Below are positions 45,311-56,802 of a DNA stretch of 64,000 nt, one piece after another. A model generated the notes under the pieces. The model was not told the origin of the DNA and ran no database searches. It worked only from the letters and a program-made list of their open reading frames with translations. Location: the NCBI GenBank assembly GCA_013368315.1, contig JAACJM010000027.1:310001-374000 (forward strand). The letters are read 5' to 3'. Each line of letters opens with the position of its first letter. The first letter of the stretch is position 1. A program made the translations under genes and the position numbers. This DNA comes from Tetrapyrgos nigripes. Its lineage: Eukaryota; Basidiomycota; Agaricomycetes; Agaricales; Campanellaceae.

Positions 45311-48300
45311 TCACCTCCCTTTGGGCTTGAAAGTGCCTCTCCCACCCGATTTCTTCCCTTTCTTGCCCCTCTTCTTACTCTCTTCTTCTTCCTTCTCCTT
45401 CAGCTCAGCCACCCGACGACGAGTCATCCTTTGACTTGACCCACTTTCCTCCATCTCAGCAGCCTTGTGTTTCGATCTCGGTGGGTTCTTGAACTTGGCA
45501 TGCTTGTAGACATGTTTGAGGGTTTCCTTGGTGTCGATCACAAGGTCGGCCCATCCAGCAAGGGCAAAGGTCTTGTCCGCATTGCGCTTATTGAAGTTTT
45601 CCTCCTCCGGATCTCCAAGAATCATGGTGAGGCAGAGCATCAAACCCACCATGAACCTGAACACGCCATTCTTGCCCGACGTTGAGTCCAGCGGAGCAAA
45701 GTCCGTCTCACCCTTCTTGAATGTCGTAAAGTCTTCCCACTATGTCCGCAAGCCCTTCACCTCGTCCTCAATGCAACGTCTACCAGGCTCAACAATAGCC
45801 CAATATGGGCGACCGGCGTTTTCCCACTCCCAAATCCCTGGCCATTCCATCTGTGACACGATGACTCCATTGTTCTCATGGTACCGGTAGGCATGCTCTA
45901 TCTGGAGATAGATGTCAATCAGTTCCTCGAAATGAGTGATCCATTCATCATCCTCCTTAGGCACAGCATCCAGGTAATGGCCCCATTCCCCGAGGGCAAG
46001 ACATAAGCCAGGCCAGAACTCACTCTCTCTGGGATGGTGCCAGCAAATAGCCTCCCTGGAGATGGTATATGGCTCCTCCGTGACTACTGAGGTGTGAGAA
46101 CCGGATTGGGTAGGGGAAGTGGAGTCAGAATGGGATGTGGCAGTGACGTTGGGGGAGGTAGTGACGTCGGCGTTGGCAGTAGTAGTGGTAGTGACATCAA
46201 AGTAGAACGGAAGTTCTATAGACGGCAGCCGCGGACTTGTGTGTAGGAATGGTGAGTACCGAAGGTCAGGAGGTGGGGTCGTAGCCAAGAAAGGTTCTCC
46301 ACGGTCATACGGGGCAAATATTCGCCCAGAGAAAGGCATGCTGCCTGGACGAGTGGGGGAAGGAAAGAAGGAAATTGGCGTGGTTGCTGCAGGAGTCTGA
46401 GGTGGAGGAGTCTGAGGTGGAGGAGCGTTTGGGTGAGGAGTCTCTGGGAGAGGTGGAGGCGTGTTTGGTAGAGGAGGCGTGTCTAGGTGAGGAGGAGTGC
46501 GCGCCTTCATTGATTTTTTTCCAGATCTCTTCCTTGGAGGCAACTGAGACTCTGATTCCTCTACCTCCGATTCCTCTACCTCCGACTCCTCTGCCTCGCT
46601 TTGGACCAGCTTCCTTTTCCTTGAGGTGGATTTCTTCGAGGGGGATTTCTGGGACGCAGACTTCTTCGAGGTGGATTTCCTGGACGGTCTCGGAGAGGGC
46701 TCTGACTCTGATTCCTTGGCCTCACTTTCTACCACCCTCCTTTTCTTCAAGGCAGACTTCTTCGAGGCGGTCTTCGAGGCGTTCTTCGAAGCATTCTTGG
46801 ACGATTTCTTCTTGGGAGGTGGCTCTGACTCCGACTCTTCAGCCTCACTCTCTACCACCCGACGGGACTTCCTCTTGGTCCGTTTTTGGGTACGGGAAGG
46901 AGTCGAAGGAGCAGGTTCATTGGTGAAAGTGGACGATGGCCAGACATGAGCATCACCTTGACCAGTCCTAGCTGCACGATCACTTGAACCTGGGTCCCGT
47001 ATGTCAATATGGGTATATATTAAATGACGGTATTCAAATACTCACTGAATACAGTCTTGGTGAACCTGATCAAGGAATCACCTGTAGCCTTGAATGCGCG
47101 TTCGTCGAATTGATGCCAGTCCAATCCCATCCCGTTGTTTCCATTAACATTCCTTCATGACAATGGTCAGAATCAGAATGTTACTAACACTCAAACAGGA
47201 AACTTACCAGCACACATCTATCTTTCCACCAATATCAGGATTCGGCCCAACCAGCGCTGTAACCATGACCATGCCCAGCTCATCTGCAGCTGCTGCATTG
47301 AAACGTGCAATAACTGGCCCCCACTTCTCTAGAGCACTGTCAAAGGCAACACTGTAAGCTTTTGGATAAGTAAGAGAACAATTAATACTTACTTTGTGTA
47401 TCCCTGTGGAGTACCTTTGCCTGCCTTGGCTTTCTCCTTCTCTTCCTCCCAAACGGCAATCCTCTCCACCAGATCCATATCAGCCAACTCCTTGATTTCG
47501 GCCTTGAACTCATCTGATTGGGTCGCCAAAATGCGTTTGGCCACACTAAACTGAATCCGCAGGTCACAAGGCTCCTTCAAGTTCTCTGCTGCCTCTGAGC
47601 CCTCTCCTACCGCCTCAACAAGCTCGTTGTACTCCTTCCAGGCTTCGGCAATTTCCTTGTCAGCGTCTTTCTTCACCATGGAATCGTAGTAGTGCTTCAT
47701 AAACGTCTGAGCGTCAAGAGAACGATGCGGTTTGGGCCGAATCGTTGCGGTTTCCTTGATGAGGCCGCATATGACTGTATCAGACTGTGCACTTCACACA
47801 GTACAACTAGCCTTTCATAAGTATTCGCCGATTTTGCTCTGGCAGAGTCAATCAGCATATCAACCCATAGCAGCAGCAAACGAGTACTCACGTTACGAAG
47901 CATCTTCCAAACCTCTCGCTTCTTGTTCATACCCTCAGGTGACAGCTTAGTCCAACCTAGCACCTCATACACCTTGTCAACATCTACCGGCTCCAGATCC
48001 AGTGCATCGAACTCGTCTTCAGCAGCCTTCTTCTTGCTCTTTTTCTTCTTGGCCTTGCCTTTGGACGGGGAACTAGCATTGGTGGGGGTCGTTGTGGTTT
48101 TTTTGGAGGGTGCCTCGGCCGGCATAGGAGTCGATGATGACGGGGTTGTTGTTGGGTTTGCCGCTGTGACTGCGGTTTTTTTGGATGGAATGGTGCTCAG
48201 GGTGGATAACATGGGTCCTTCGGCTGGCATAGAAGTCGATGAAGACAGGGTTGTTGTTGGATTTGTCGGTGTGGTAGTAGGCGGTGCAGATCCCGTATCA

Positions 48301-49157
48301 GCAGTACCGGTATTGATATACAGGACTCCCAATCTATCCAGGTCAGCCTGCAACTCCTTGTTCAGCCTCTCCAGCGCTGCCGAGACTGTCTCCAGGAGGT
48401 CAGAGCTATCATCCACGCTCTCCCGGTCATTGGCAGATCCTGCGTGTCCCATCCAGTCTGAGGCGACATAGTCATCACCCCAGAGGTTTTGCAGGGCCGC
48501 CTCGACCTCAGGTAGGCTCGTGTGACCCGGGATACCATCAATCTGATCTTGAAGAATGAGCCACGAGCAAGTCTCTGCAGCTAACAGCAGAAGCGGTTCC
48601 CAATTGGTAGTCGAGGAAACCTCCTGCAGCGCTGCTCGGGCTTCAGAGAGTGGGTATTGATCTCGCACGTCAGCCAGCCTGGTCAGGATGGATGAAGGGA
48701 TGGAATTGGAAGTGGGATTGTCTTCAGGTGGCGTGGATCCAGGGGCTTGTGAGCCGGATTGAGAGGGTGCTGATGTTTCAATATGAGGCTGCTGAGGATG
48801 AGTGGTAGAGTTGAGTGGTTCAGATTGGGATGAGGAGGAGTTTGCGGCTGCAGGGGTTGTCGTCATAGGGTTCCCTGTGTAGTGAGTCGACGCGTTGGTA
48901 TCCGGGTCTGTCAAGGCCCAAAATTAGTTACAAGTAGCTAGTGAGAAGTATAAAAACATACCGAAAGTTTCACCAAATTTCAACAAGTATTTCCCAGTGA
49001 TCCAGTTGAGGAACTTCCCCTTGGCTACCTGCCCTATGGACTTCTCGAAAAACTTGTAGTGCTCGTCCAGCCAAGCCTTTCGAGCGCCATCTGGATCGTC
49101 ATACCAAGGTCGCTGACCTGGTTTTTGTTTGTCTTGAGTTGCTTTGGCTTTGACCAT
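45311..49157 (-). pseudogene. KDZ-associated large protein, 1,177 codons, one stop
   Basis: Six exons join exactly in frame: 49157-48962, 48907-47892, 47784-47393, 47351-47208, 47152-47046 and 46989-45311. The N-terminus contains PWYDDPDGARKAWLDEHYKF, then a Ser/Thr/Pro-rich region. A conserved middle part follows (ALEKWGPVIARFNAAAADEL; LVGPNPDIGGKIDV; GLDWHQFDERAFKATGDS), then a long Lys/Ser/Glu-rich low-complexity segment. The C-terminal globular part has WEDFTTFKKGETDFAPLD and GVFRFMVGLMLCLTMILGD. I know this arrangement from Agaricomycete proteins found beside KDZ transposases; function unknown. A TAG at 45740-45742 interrupts an otherwise open frame before the C-terminal part. Confidence 0.75.
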
Positions 49158-49346
49158 GATGAGAGTGAAGCGTAGGCACACTGTAGAGGTCATAAAGACA
49201 AATGTCTCAGATTTCTGATGCGACGCGCCGACGGAAACAAAAGTGACATAATCAATTCATTCGTGGTCACATGACTGTGACACGTCCAAAATGAGCTGTA
49301 CGCATCAGGAACAATTGTTCAGTTCCATTCAAATCCGAAAGACATA

Positions 49347-50577
49347 CTAATACAAAATAGATACTACTGATAAGTAAATTAGATCTATGACGATTTGGTC
49401 AATATAGTCCCATTCGTCTTGAATTTGCCACCTGTATGTATTGCTCTCTCTCAAACGGTTCCGGAAATGCTCTCGAAGCGGGGGATGAGTCTCATTGTTT
49501 CGGTACGATGTGAGCGTTTTCACGGTGGTCTCAGCGGCAACGAGTTCATCATGCTTGGCCTTAGCGACTGGCCAGAAATGCTCTCGCTTTTCCTCCAATT
49601 CAGAACCACAAAACGTTGGATATGGTAGCTCCTCATCAGGGCACCGAGCCCCTAAAAGGGGAAAACTGTTCAGTTCACATTTGAAAATGATAGGGTTGTA
49701 AGTACTCACGTTGTTGGGCACACCAGTCAGCTAGATCCAAACCTTCAGGGAAGGGAGCAGGCACACGAGCATATGGTCCCCAAGGTATCATGCCTCGGTA
49801 GTCATCCCTGAAGGTAAATGCATCACCAAAAGCACGCGCATGGTGAGGTTCTAGCCCTCCTGCCCATGAAGGTAGTGAGCGCGGGGATGGATCATCACCA
49901 TCTCGTTCTCTGGCGCCCAGGAATGCAAATATATCCCCTACCCATACTCGAGCTGCATTCTGCCCACGAGGAAACTGAGGAAGCTCGAACATTTCGGTTG
50001 CTCGGATCGTGCTATAATTCAATATGGTTTGGCATGTTTCATGGGGCAATCAAATGATGGATACTTACAATGGCGCCGACTCTCCCTCTGGGATTTCATG
50101 AAGGGTCCAGAAATCAGGTCTCCTGACTGAGACCCTCCACCCATTTTCCACTACTTCACCACCAGTCCAAGGCTGCCACCCATTGGGAGAAATTGCACGG
50201 GAATATTCTCGAAGATCGCTGGCAACGCGCTCAAGGTCAGGAAGTGAATCTGTTTCCGCATGTAAATCTGTAATAGAAGAGAGAATAACTTAGGATATGT
50301 AGAATAGAATTAAAGATTTTCAAACTTTACCAGTTGTGTTTGTGTCTTGCCTTGGATCTTGGCATTCCCCACGTTGCCTAGCACTTCTAATAGTGTTAGA
50401 TAGATCAAGACCCATGAAGGTAGCGAAGAAAGGAATTTGCACAGCCTCACTCAATGTCAGATTTTCGGACCGGACTAGAGCAAAGCTCGAAAGAAAGGTT
50501 GAGCTATATCCATTGCTTTGACTGGAATATTTGTTAGATTTCATGATAGAGCTCCTCCAAAAAGAGTCTACTTCCAT
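49347..50577 (-). CDS. KDZ-cargo protein, 350 residues, open
   Basis: Four exons join in frame: 50577-50331, 50267-50069, 50011-49710 and 49651-49347. The product contains NGWQPWTGGEVVENGWRVSV, FDFWTLHEIPEG-type text (here RPDFWTLHEIPEGESAP), RVWVGDIFAFLGARE and a C-terminal charged helical part. I do not recognise a domain. Its start lies 58 bases from the divergent start at 50636, so the two probably share a promoter. Being open in the middle of a decaying element makes it worth noting. An earlier in-frame Met (50637 or upstream) is possible but would overlap the divergent gene. Confidence 0.6.
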
Positions 50578-50635
50578 TATCAACCAAAAATGACTGGAAA
50601 TTTGGCTTGGTTTATGCTTTTGCATAAGGACTATC

Positions 50636-51416
50636 ATGCCTCGTCCCAAGTTATACCACACCAAGCTTGAGCGACAGCAAGCAAACCGCAACAAGAGTCT
50701 TAAACATTACCACAAGTGGGATTTCCTATGCTCTGCTCTCTATTGCCTTCAACGCCTTCAACAGGAACCGGGATACCATCAATACAAGCCGTCGCAAGGC
50801 CTATGAGGCAGAACAAACAGCTGCGCAACTGCAAAGGTATATTTCATATTCTTCTATTGCTATCTAATCCTAATCTACCCTTTAACTTAACTATAGAGAA
50901 GAAGCTCGGCAGGATAGACGTGCTAAGATTGAACTGAGGCAGAGGCAGCAGGCTCAGAAGCATAATGAAGCCATGAGCCCGTGTGTCATACCTGTTAATA
51001 CTCTTTCAATAACTTACGCTTCTCCTTTCAGAAACAGAACACAGCTACTGTCTCAGCTGGAGGAATATTATACCTGCAGACTCCAGCAGATGAGAAAGCC
51101 GCCGTCAATGTGGTTCGATACAATATACCACAAGTATGTATCGGAAACCACAGCAACGGGTGTCCCGAGTGGAAAGCTGGACAGAGTTATCCTCAGATTG
51201 GGTGTGACAGTTGCGCGGATTGATAGATTGGAAGGAAAAATCTATCAGGAGGGTGGCATATCACCAGAGTTCAAGAAGGCAGAAGTCATGGCTCGGACCA
51301 TGAGTTCATACTTACAATGGGCAGAAGAGATGCAGTGTGCGGCAATGGAGGGCCTCACTAAGTTACAAAAGCTTTACACACAAAAACGTCTCCAGTTTCA
51401 GCTCGGTGCTAAGTAA
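50636..51416 (+). CDS. KDZ-associated basic coiled-coil protein, 206 residues
   Basis: Four exons join in frame: 50636-50715, 50765-50836, 50897-50980 and 51032-51416. The start, MPRPKLYHTKLERQQANRNK, followed by KHYHKNRDTINTSRRKAYEA and a Gln/Arg-rich helix, is typical of short basic proteins encoded upstream of KDZ transposases in Agaricomycetes. The C-terminal half is helical (MWFDTIYHKYVS; RLGVTVARIDRLEGKIYQ). A DNA-binding or accessory role is a guess. The stop TAA falls in a donor-like AAGTAAGT, so the frame could instead splice onward into the next gene. Confidence 0.6.
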
Positions 51417-51458
51417 GTACATAGCTAATTAAGTACTTAATAGATCTGTAATATAGGT

Positions 51459-51475
51459 CCCATATTTAAATACGG
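51459..51475. repeat. Palindromic KDZ motif, intergenic example
   Basis: CCCATATTTAAATACGG lies between the coiled-coil and viroplasmin-like genes, followed by two partial copies (CTAATACGG, TTTCAATAC). It is one of about 17 copies described at 56467. Confidence 0.7.
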
Positions 51476-51540
51476 CTTCTAATACGGCTACTAATATTTC
51501 AATACATTGTGAAGTTGCGTTACATAACTGCGTCATCTTC

Positions 51541-52404
51541 ATGCCTACTCACCTTCGTTTGACTTTGTATCCTGGAGATAGTAAGTCTTTGGGCTCTCTA
51601 GCGTGTTTCAATTGTTCTGACTACTTTTACTGGAGCTATCCTTCTCACAGTTGAAGCTGAGGCGTGCCCTTCTCAGCCAGAGACTTCTCGTGTCTCCTCA
51701 CAGGCTGGCCAGGGTACACAGTCTCATCCGGTCCATGGCTTTGCAATACCAAAACCTTCTTCTGTCCCTCCCCAGAGTTCCTTGCCAAGTTCTATGCCAG
51801 ATCCGCCTCCCTATACCTCAACATCTGTCAGTTCCACTTGAGGCGAAGTCACAGTCTTTTATGGCTTCAACCGGTGCCCAAGCCCTCAAGAACTACTGGA
51901 AAAGTGGCCACTTGGGCAACGAGATGCTGGTTATGTGGTCTCCTGAGGTACAAGACTAGGATTTTTTGCTCATTGGTGCGTACCCAACTTTTTTTTGGCG
52001 GCATTATTTTGCTCATCATTCGGTAGGTCCATTGTGGTGGCCCTGACTAATGGTGTCTCCGGCCACTACCAAAAAAAATTCGAACACTTTGATGAAGCCC
52101 TACAAGAATATTCCCAAGTGCATGCCGGTATGTACATGTCCTATCACTCTTTTCAAATCCCTGTTCTCAAGTGCTCGCAGGTACTTCACTTGCCTATCCA
52201 TCTCCTGAGATTCTTTCCCGTCCCAGTGCCCTGACCTGTCCCAACCGGCTCTTCTCTTACGCTGATCCCCAACTTCAAAATCGAGATCTCGAATTCAAGA
52301 TTGATACCCATCAAAACATACGGGTGTATGCCGGTCCGCGAGATGCTCCTTCCATGGTCAATCAGGTGGCAGTTCAAGCCACCCAGGAGGATGGCCATAG
52401 CTGA
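51541..52404 (+). pseudogene. RNase H1 N-terminal (viroplasmin-like) protein, two stops
   Basis: Four exons keep phase: 51541-51580, 51651-51975, 52027-52127 and 52181-52404 (229 codons). After a Ser/Pro-rich N-terminus the domain reads RDAGYVVS-stop-GTRLGFFAHW, then VVALTNGVSGHYQKKFEHFD and EALQEYSQVHA. This is the small RNA/DNA-hybrid-binding fold found at the N-terminus of RNase H1. TGA stops at 51839-51841 and 51944-51946 both sit where CGA (Arg) would fit. Such genes are common beside KDZ elements; the domain would bind nucleic acid, but no RNase H catalytic domain follows. Confidence 0.65.
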
Positions 52405-52587
52405 GACCATCTTGTGACTGGAGCATTGCGATGTCAGGAGCCTATTGACATTTCAGATGTGGAGTTGGAGGATGAAGACTAGATAGAGTGTATGACAGTT
52501 GTAATATGTATATTCCGACCCCAAATATAAATATGGGATGGCAGATTCTGTCATTCTATTTCCAAACACTTCTATTGATCACTCTGA

Positions 52588-55500
52588 ATGGGAAACAAGT
52601 GGAAACAACCTGCCTTCTTTCGCCCTGGTGCTGCCAAACAGCACAAATTTGCGCTCTCTGGTGATGGTCGCCGCTTCCACATCTCCACTGAAGATATTAC
52701 TGCCGAGCACCTCTACTCTTCAGAGGCCTCTTCACAGGGGGACGATGACGACTCTCATTCAGATACTGATGGTGAGGGTTTTGATGGTGGAACCGAAGAC
52801 TTCGGGTACGGGTACGATGATGGTGATGACAACTATATTGGATGGGATCAGGATGATTCAGTGCTTTCAGATTCTTGGCTGCAGAACCTTAGTTTGGTGG
52901 AGCCACTTGACTCAGGTTACATACAGATTTCCCAAAAACCGAGGTTATATTCGGTGAGTTGATTTTAACCTGGTTGAAAGAATCTAAATAAAAGGTCTTA
53001 GAATAATCCAACCCGAGCGTGGCTTGATCACAGACAAGAATATTTGGATGTTTTCCTATGGTTGGAGGGTCGGCGGGGATTGGGTGTCAGATGCACTGGA
53101 TGCAGGCAACCGGGAATATACCGATGTGTAGAAGAGGAGTGTTTCCGAGCTGGAATGTTCTGTGAGAAATGTGTGGTGCATAGTCACAATCGGCTGCCAC
53201 TGCATTGGATCGAGGTAAGTTCCATGTGTACCTGATATCCTTACATCAGAAAACTTATTGCCTCAAGAAATGGGATAATGATCAACAGATCTTTGAGCTG
53301 AGCTCTCTGAAATCACTGGGCTTGCGTACTCAGCTCGGCCACAGTCCAGTGGGCAGTCACTCTCATTGCATTAATCCAAAGAGAGCAAATGAAGATGAGT
53401 TTACAGTGGTGCACGTTAATGGCATTCACACTGTGGCTGTAGACTTTTGTGGATGCCCGAATGCAGAGGATCACCATATTCAGTTATTGCAGTCCATGTG
53501 GTACCCTGGAACCCCTAGCAACCCACAATCAGCAGCAACTTTTGCCTGTCTCTGTCAGTTTCAGAACCTCAACTGCTTGGGGAAGTTGCCAGTGTATGAC
53601 TATTACAAGTCCTTAGAGATCATGACGCAGAATCGGCAGCGGGTAGTGCCAAAGGTATGTGCTTACTGTTTTCTATCCATTTTCGAGAGGAGTTTGACAC
53701 TCTGAGTCCTCAGGACCGATACCGCATGCTCCTGAGAATTGTTTTCCAGTGGCGAAATCTGAAAATGCTTAAGCGAGCCGGACGCTGTCATTCGGTCATG
53801 GGAATTGAGGGCACTCCTCGGGGGGAATGTGCTTTAGAGTGTCCGGCATGCCCCCATCCGGGGAAAAATCTCATAGAGAACTGGAGAGAGGCAGGACCAG
53901 AGTCTTCATGAGTCCCGAACCATTGTCCGGTATCTCAACATTGGTCCGGCACCCAGCCGGTATTCTAATACAGGTCTATTAATTTTAGGTTTCTATACAC
54001 GTTATTCCTCGCAATAGATGCCAACTTCCACCTCAGAAATAGGATTGTGTCCAATGAGCATCGTAGTCCAATCCTTGGAGACGGCTTTGCCTATATTGTT
54101 CCAAGTAGTCCATACAAAGAGCATATACAAAAATACGTTGACCAGGAAGATGTGAGTACATATATGTTTTATGGTTCTGGATAAAGGCAGATACTGACTA
54201 TCATCTCAGATGAGTAGCTGCTCAGGATTTCAGGCAATGTTCCTAGCAAATCTGCGGAACGTTCGAGGCCTTCGTGTGAGTGGTATGGCTGGCATATGCT
54301 GTGCTCGACACCGTGTCTGGTGCCCCTCTGGATTAGGTGACTTGCAGAAGGGTGAACGGTGCACATCTACCATGTTTCAATGTGGCATTTTAGTCTAATT
54401 CACCTTTCATCAGTTACTGTAATGTTGATTTCATATTTGCGTGCACCATTCAGGACAAAGAATACCTATCAATTGTCATTTCCTATGACATTTCTTGCCA
54501 ATGGAGCCGAACATTTTGGAAGCGCATGGAAGCAATTAATCCGAATATCAAATTCAAGTTTACGGAGAATGGAGTGCGGTTCCTGGTTCCCAAGTTTCAT
54601 CTCCGTGCCCATCAACCAGAATGCCACACTGCGTTCAACTTTGATTATGCCCCCGGCTGTGGGCAGACTCATGGAGAGGTGATTGAGGAGGGCTGGGCAC
54701 AGTCTAACAACGCTGCGGCGCAGACCAAAGAGATGGGCCCGGGAACTCGCGCTCAAACATTGGATGATATATTTGGATTTCACAACTTCCGGAACATTTC
54801 CAATCTGGGTAAGTAGGTACTTTGAATTCAGAACATTGGCCTGACGTTGCGACATAGATGGAGTTCTTGCCAAGCGCCTTGTCATTGCGCTAAAGGAATA
54901 TGATATTCATTTTCGAGACTTTTCTCAGTTGATAAAGGTCTTGAACAGAATGTTGGACGTCCGGAGTTGGAAAAGTGGAAGCGAAAGATCTTGAAATGGG
55001 AGGAAAGCCATCAAGCTGAGTGCCCTTATGAAGAGGACAGCAAAGTGGCTGAGAAGGATTTATTCAAACGGACACAAATTGAAATGGCAGAAGAGGAGAA
55101 TGAAATGAACAGGTTCAGCCGGAAATATGCTACTAGTCCTTCAGTCCTTCTGTCGCTGGGTATAGAGATACAGGAGCTACAGTGAGTACCCATATTTATA
55201 TATCGGCTGGCACTCAAATCCTTCAGACGCACTATAGATTTGTTTATTATCACAAACAAGTACCTAACACCTACACAACAACTCGAGCTACAGAAGAAGC
55301 GTCTAAATCTTCTGAAGCGCATCACACACTTCAGGACGTTGCAGCAACTGCTAATGCCAGGACTGTCAGATGTCCTATCACCCCAAGATTTCGAGCGAAT
55401 CAAGGACCCTGACAGCTCGCATCCCGAAAAAATCCCATTGTTTCTGCCATCAAGTTGTGGGACCCCTTCGGCTAGAACGCGAGCATGTATAGGCGATCTT

Positions 55501-56429
55501 CTGGAGTTAGAAGTGAGGCTGAGGATGAGTGAGGCAACAGAGGCTTTGGAAGGGGTCAGGGATGGACTATGTGCAAGAACAATGGCTGCCCGCTTCAAGC
55601 TGCGCAATATCACCGGGCAAGTGGAGAGTGGAAGGGCTGGGGGTGTTCTATGGCAAATTGATATCAAAATTCATTCCTGGAAGATCTGCTATCCGCTTAG
55701 CACGAACGGCCCTGTTGCGCCTCAAAGGACATGGACCCTGGGAAAAGGACATCAAAGAGCTTAAGGATGAGGATGTACAAGGGATAAACGAGCGGGCATT
55801 AAACAAAGAAGAAGAGGCAGAACGTCAGGCACAAATAGAAAGGCTCAAGCGTGATGGGGTTTTTGTCAGCGAAGACTCAGATGACGAATATCTCGTTGAG
55901 GAAGGAATTGTTTCTCGGGTTCGTGGTGAGGCTAAGCGGACGTTATCATGGATTTGGTATGACACTCAGGTGTCGGAAGATGATCCTGAGTTTCGAGAGG
56001 GTGAGAGCTTTTTCTCATATATATCGGGTTATTATGCTTATTAATATCATTAACACAGCAATTCGAGTCGAATGGTGCAAAGCTAGGGCACGGATGCTAC
56101 GATGGCGTGAGGAAGTGCTATTCTTATGTGAGGAGCTGGGCAGAATGGCCAAGTACTATTTTTGGAAGGTGACCTGGTGGGATAGAAGACTGGTCGGAAT
56201 GCCAGGAATGCAAGGTGATGACAGTAAAGAGTTGACAGAAGGCCTCAATGCCTATGCATTACAGCAGAAGTGTTTTGCACACCGGCGGGCTGGGACCATC
56301 TTCTGAAGCATGCTAATGGCGTGGTCCAGCAGAGTGGAGCACTTAAGACCATCAATGTGGACTTGGACATTGGATTGGATGAAGAGGAAGAGGCTGTGAA
56401 TATGAGGAAGGCTGAAGAAGAGCTATAGT
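52588..56429 (+). pseudogene. KDZ transposase with CxC2 cysteine cluster, frameshifted
   Basis: Exons 52588-52953, 53002-53214, 53268-53654, 53714-53901, 53989-54151, 54210-54358, 54414-54808, 54858-55181, 55227-56000 and from 56059. An acidic N-terminus precedes the CxC2 cluster (VRCTGCRQPGIYRC ... CFRAGMFCEKC ... HWIEKWD). Then CGCPNAEDHHIQLLQSMWYP, ATFACLCQFQNLNCLGKLPV and the catalytic core FLYTLFLAIDANFHLRNR, DGFAYIVP, YCNVDFIFACTI and YDISCQW follow. PKFHLRAHQPEC and GCGQTHGEVIEEGWAQSN come next. The C-terminal helical part follows. Frameshifts near 54945, 55640 and 56275 break the last third. One donor (GTCTTC at 53902) is unusual. Core residues look preserved, so decay is recent or limited. 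Confidence 0.88.
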
Positions 56430-56460
56430 AGTAGGGTCCATATTTACATATCGGCTGAAA

Positions 56461-56802
56461 ACCCATCCTGTATTTAAATACAGGTCAAGTGCACAACTGG
56501 TAAACGGTTGTTTTGAGCGCTAGCCAATGACTTATGTAATAAACTGTGGGAACCCAACTACCAGTCCCCTAAACGAGACCAAAGGGTAAGTAGCCGGGCA
56601 TTTTGAACCCAGACAGGGGCTTGATTGGAACACCCATCCTGTATTTAAATACCGGTCAAGTACACAACTGGTAAACGGTTGTTTTGAGCGCTAGCCAACG
56701 ACTTATGTAGTAAACTGTGGGAACCCAACTACCAGTCCCCTAAGCGAGACCAAAGGGTAAGTAGCCGGGCATTTTGAACCTAGACAGGGGCTTGATTGGA
56801 TG
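56461..56802 (+). repeat. Tandem duplication, two 171 bp units
   Basis: 56461-56631 and 56632-56802 are nearly identical direct copies, each beginning ACCCATCCTGTATTTAAATA and ending TAGACAGGGGCTTGATTGGA or its variant. Each carries one copy of the palindromic KDZ motif (56467-56484 and 56638-56655), which differ by one base. Confidence 0.9.
56467..56484. repeat. Palindromic KDZ motif, perfect copy
   Basis: CCTGTATTTAAATACAGG is an exact 18 bp palindrome. Related copies (outer CC/GG, core TAT-nnn-ATA) lie at 44331, 44363, 44434, 44771, 45152, 46996, 47028, 48307, 51459, 52519, 53957, 55189, 56437, 56638, 57091, 57157 and 57192. Most are in introns or between genes; 48307-48324 is inside an exon. 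None was noticed outside the element. Confidence 0.75.

Noticed and set aside
46375..46949. Plus-strand frames of 107-183 codons
   Set aside because: They are antisense shadows of the Lys/Ser/Glu-rich low-complexity part of the minus-strand KDZ companion gene.
51417..51541. Fusion of the coiled-coil and viroplasmin-like genes through an intron at the TAA
   Set aside because: A donor-like AAGTAAGT exists, but I found no acceptor before 51541 that keeps an open frame.
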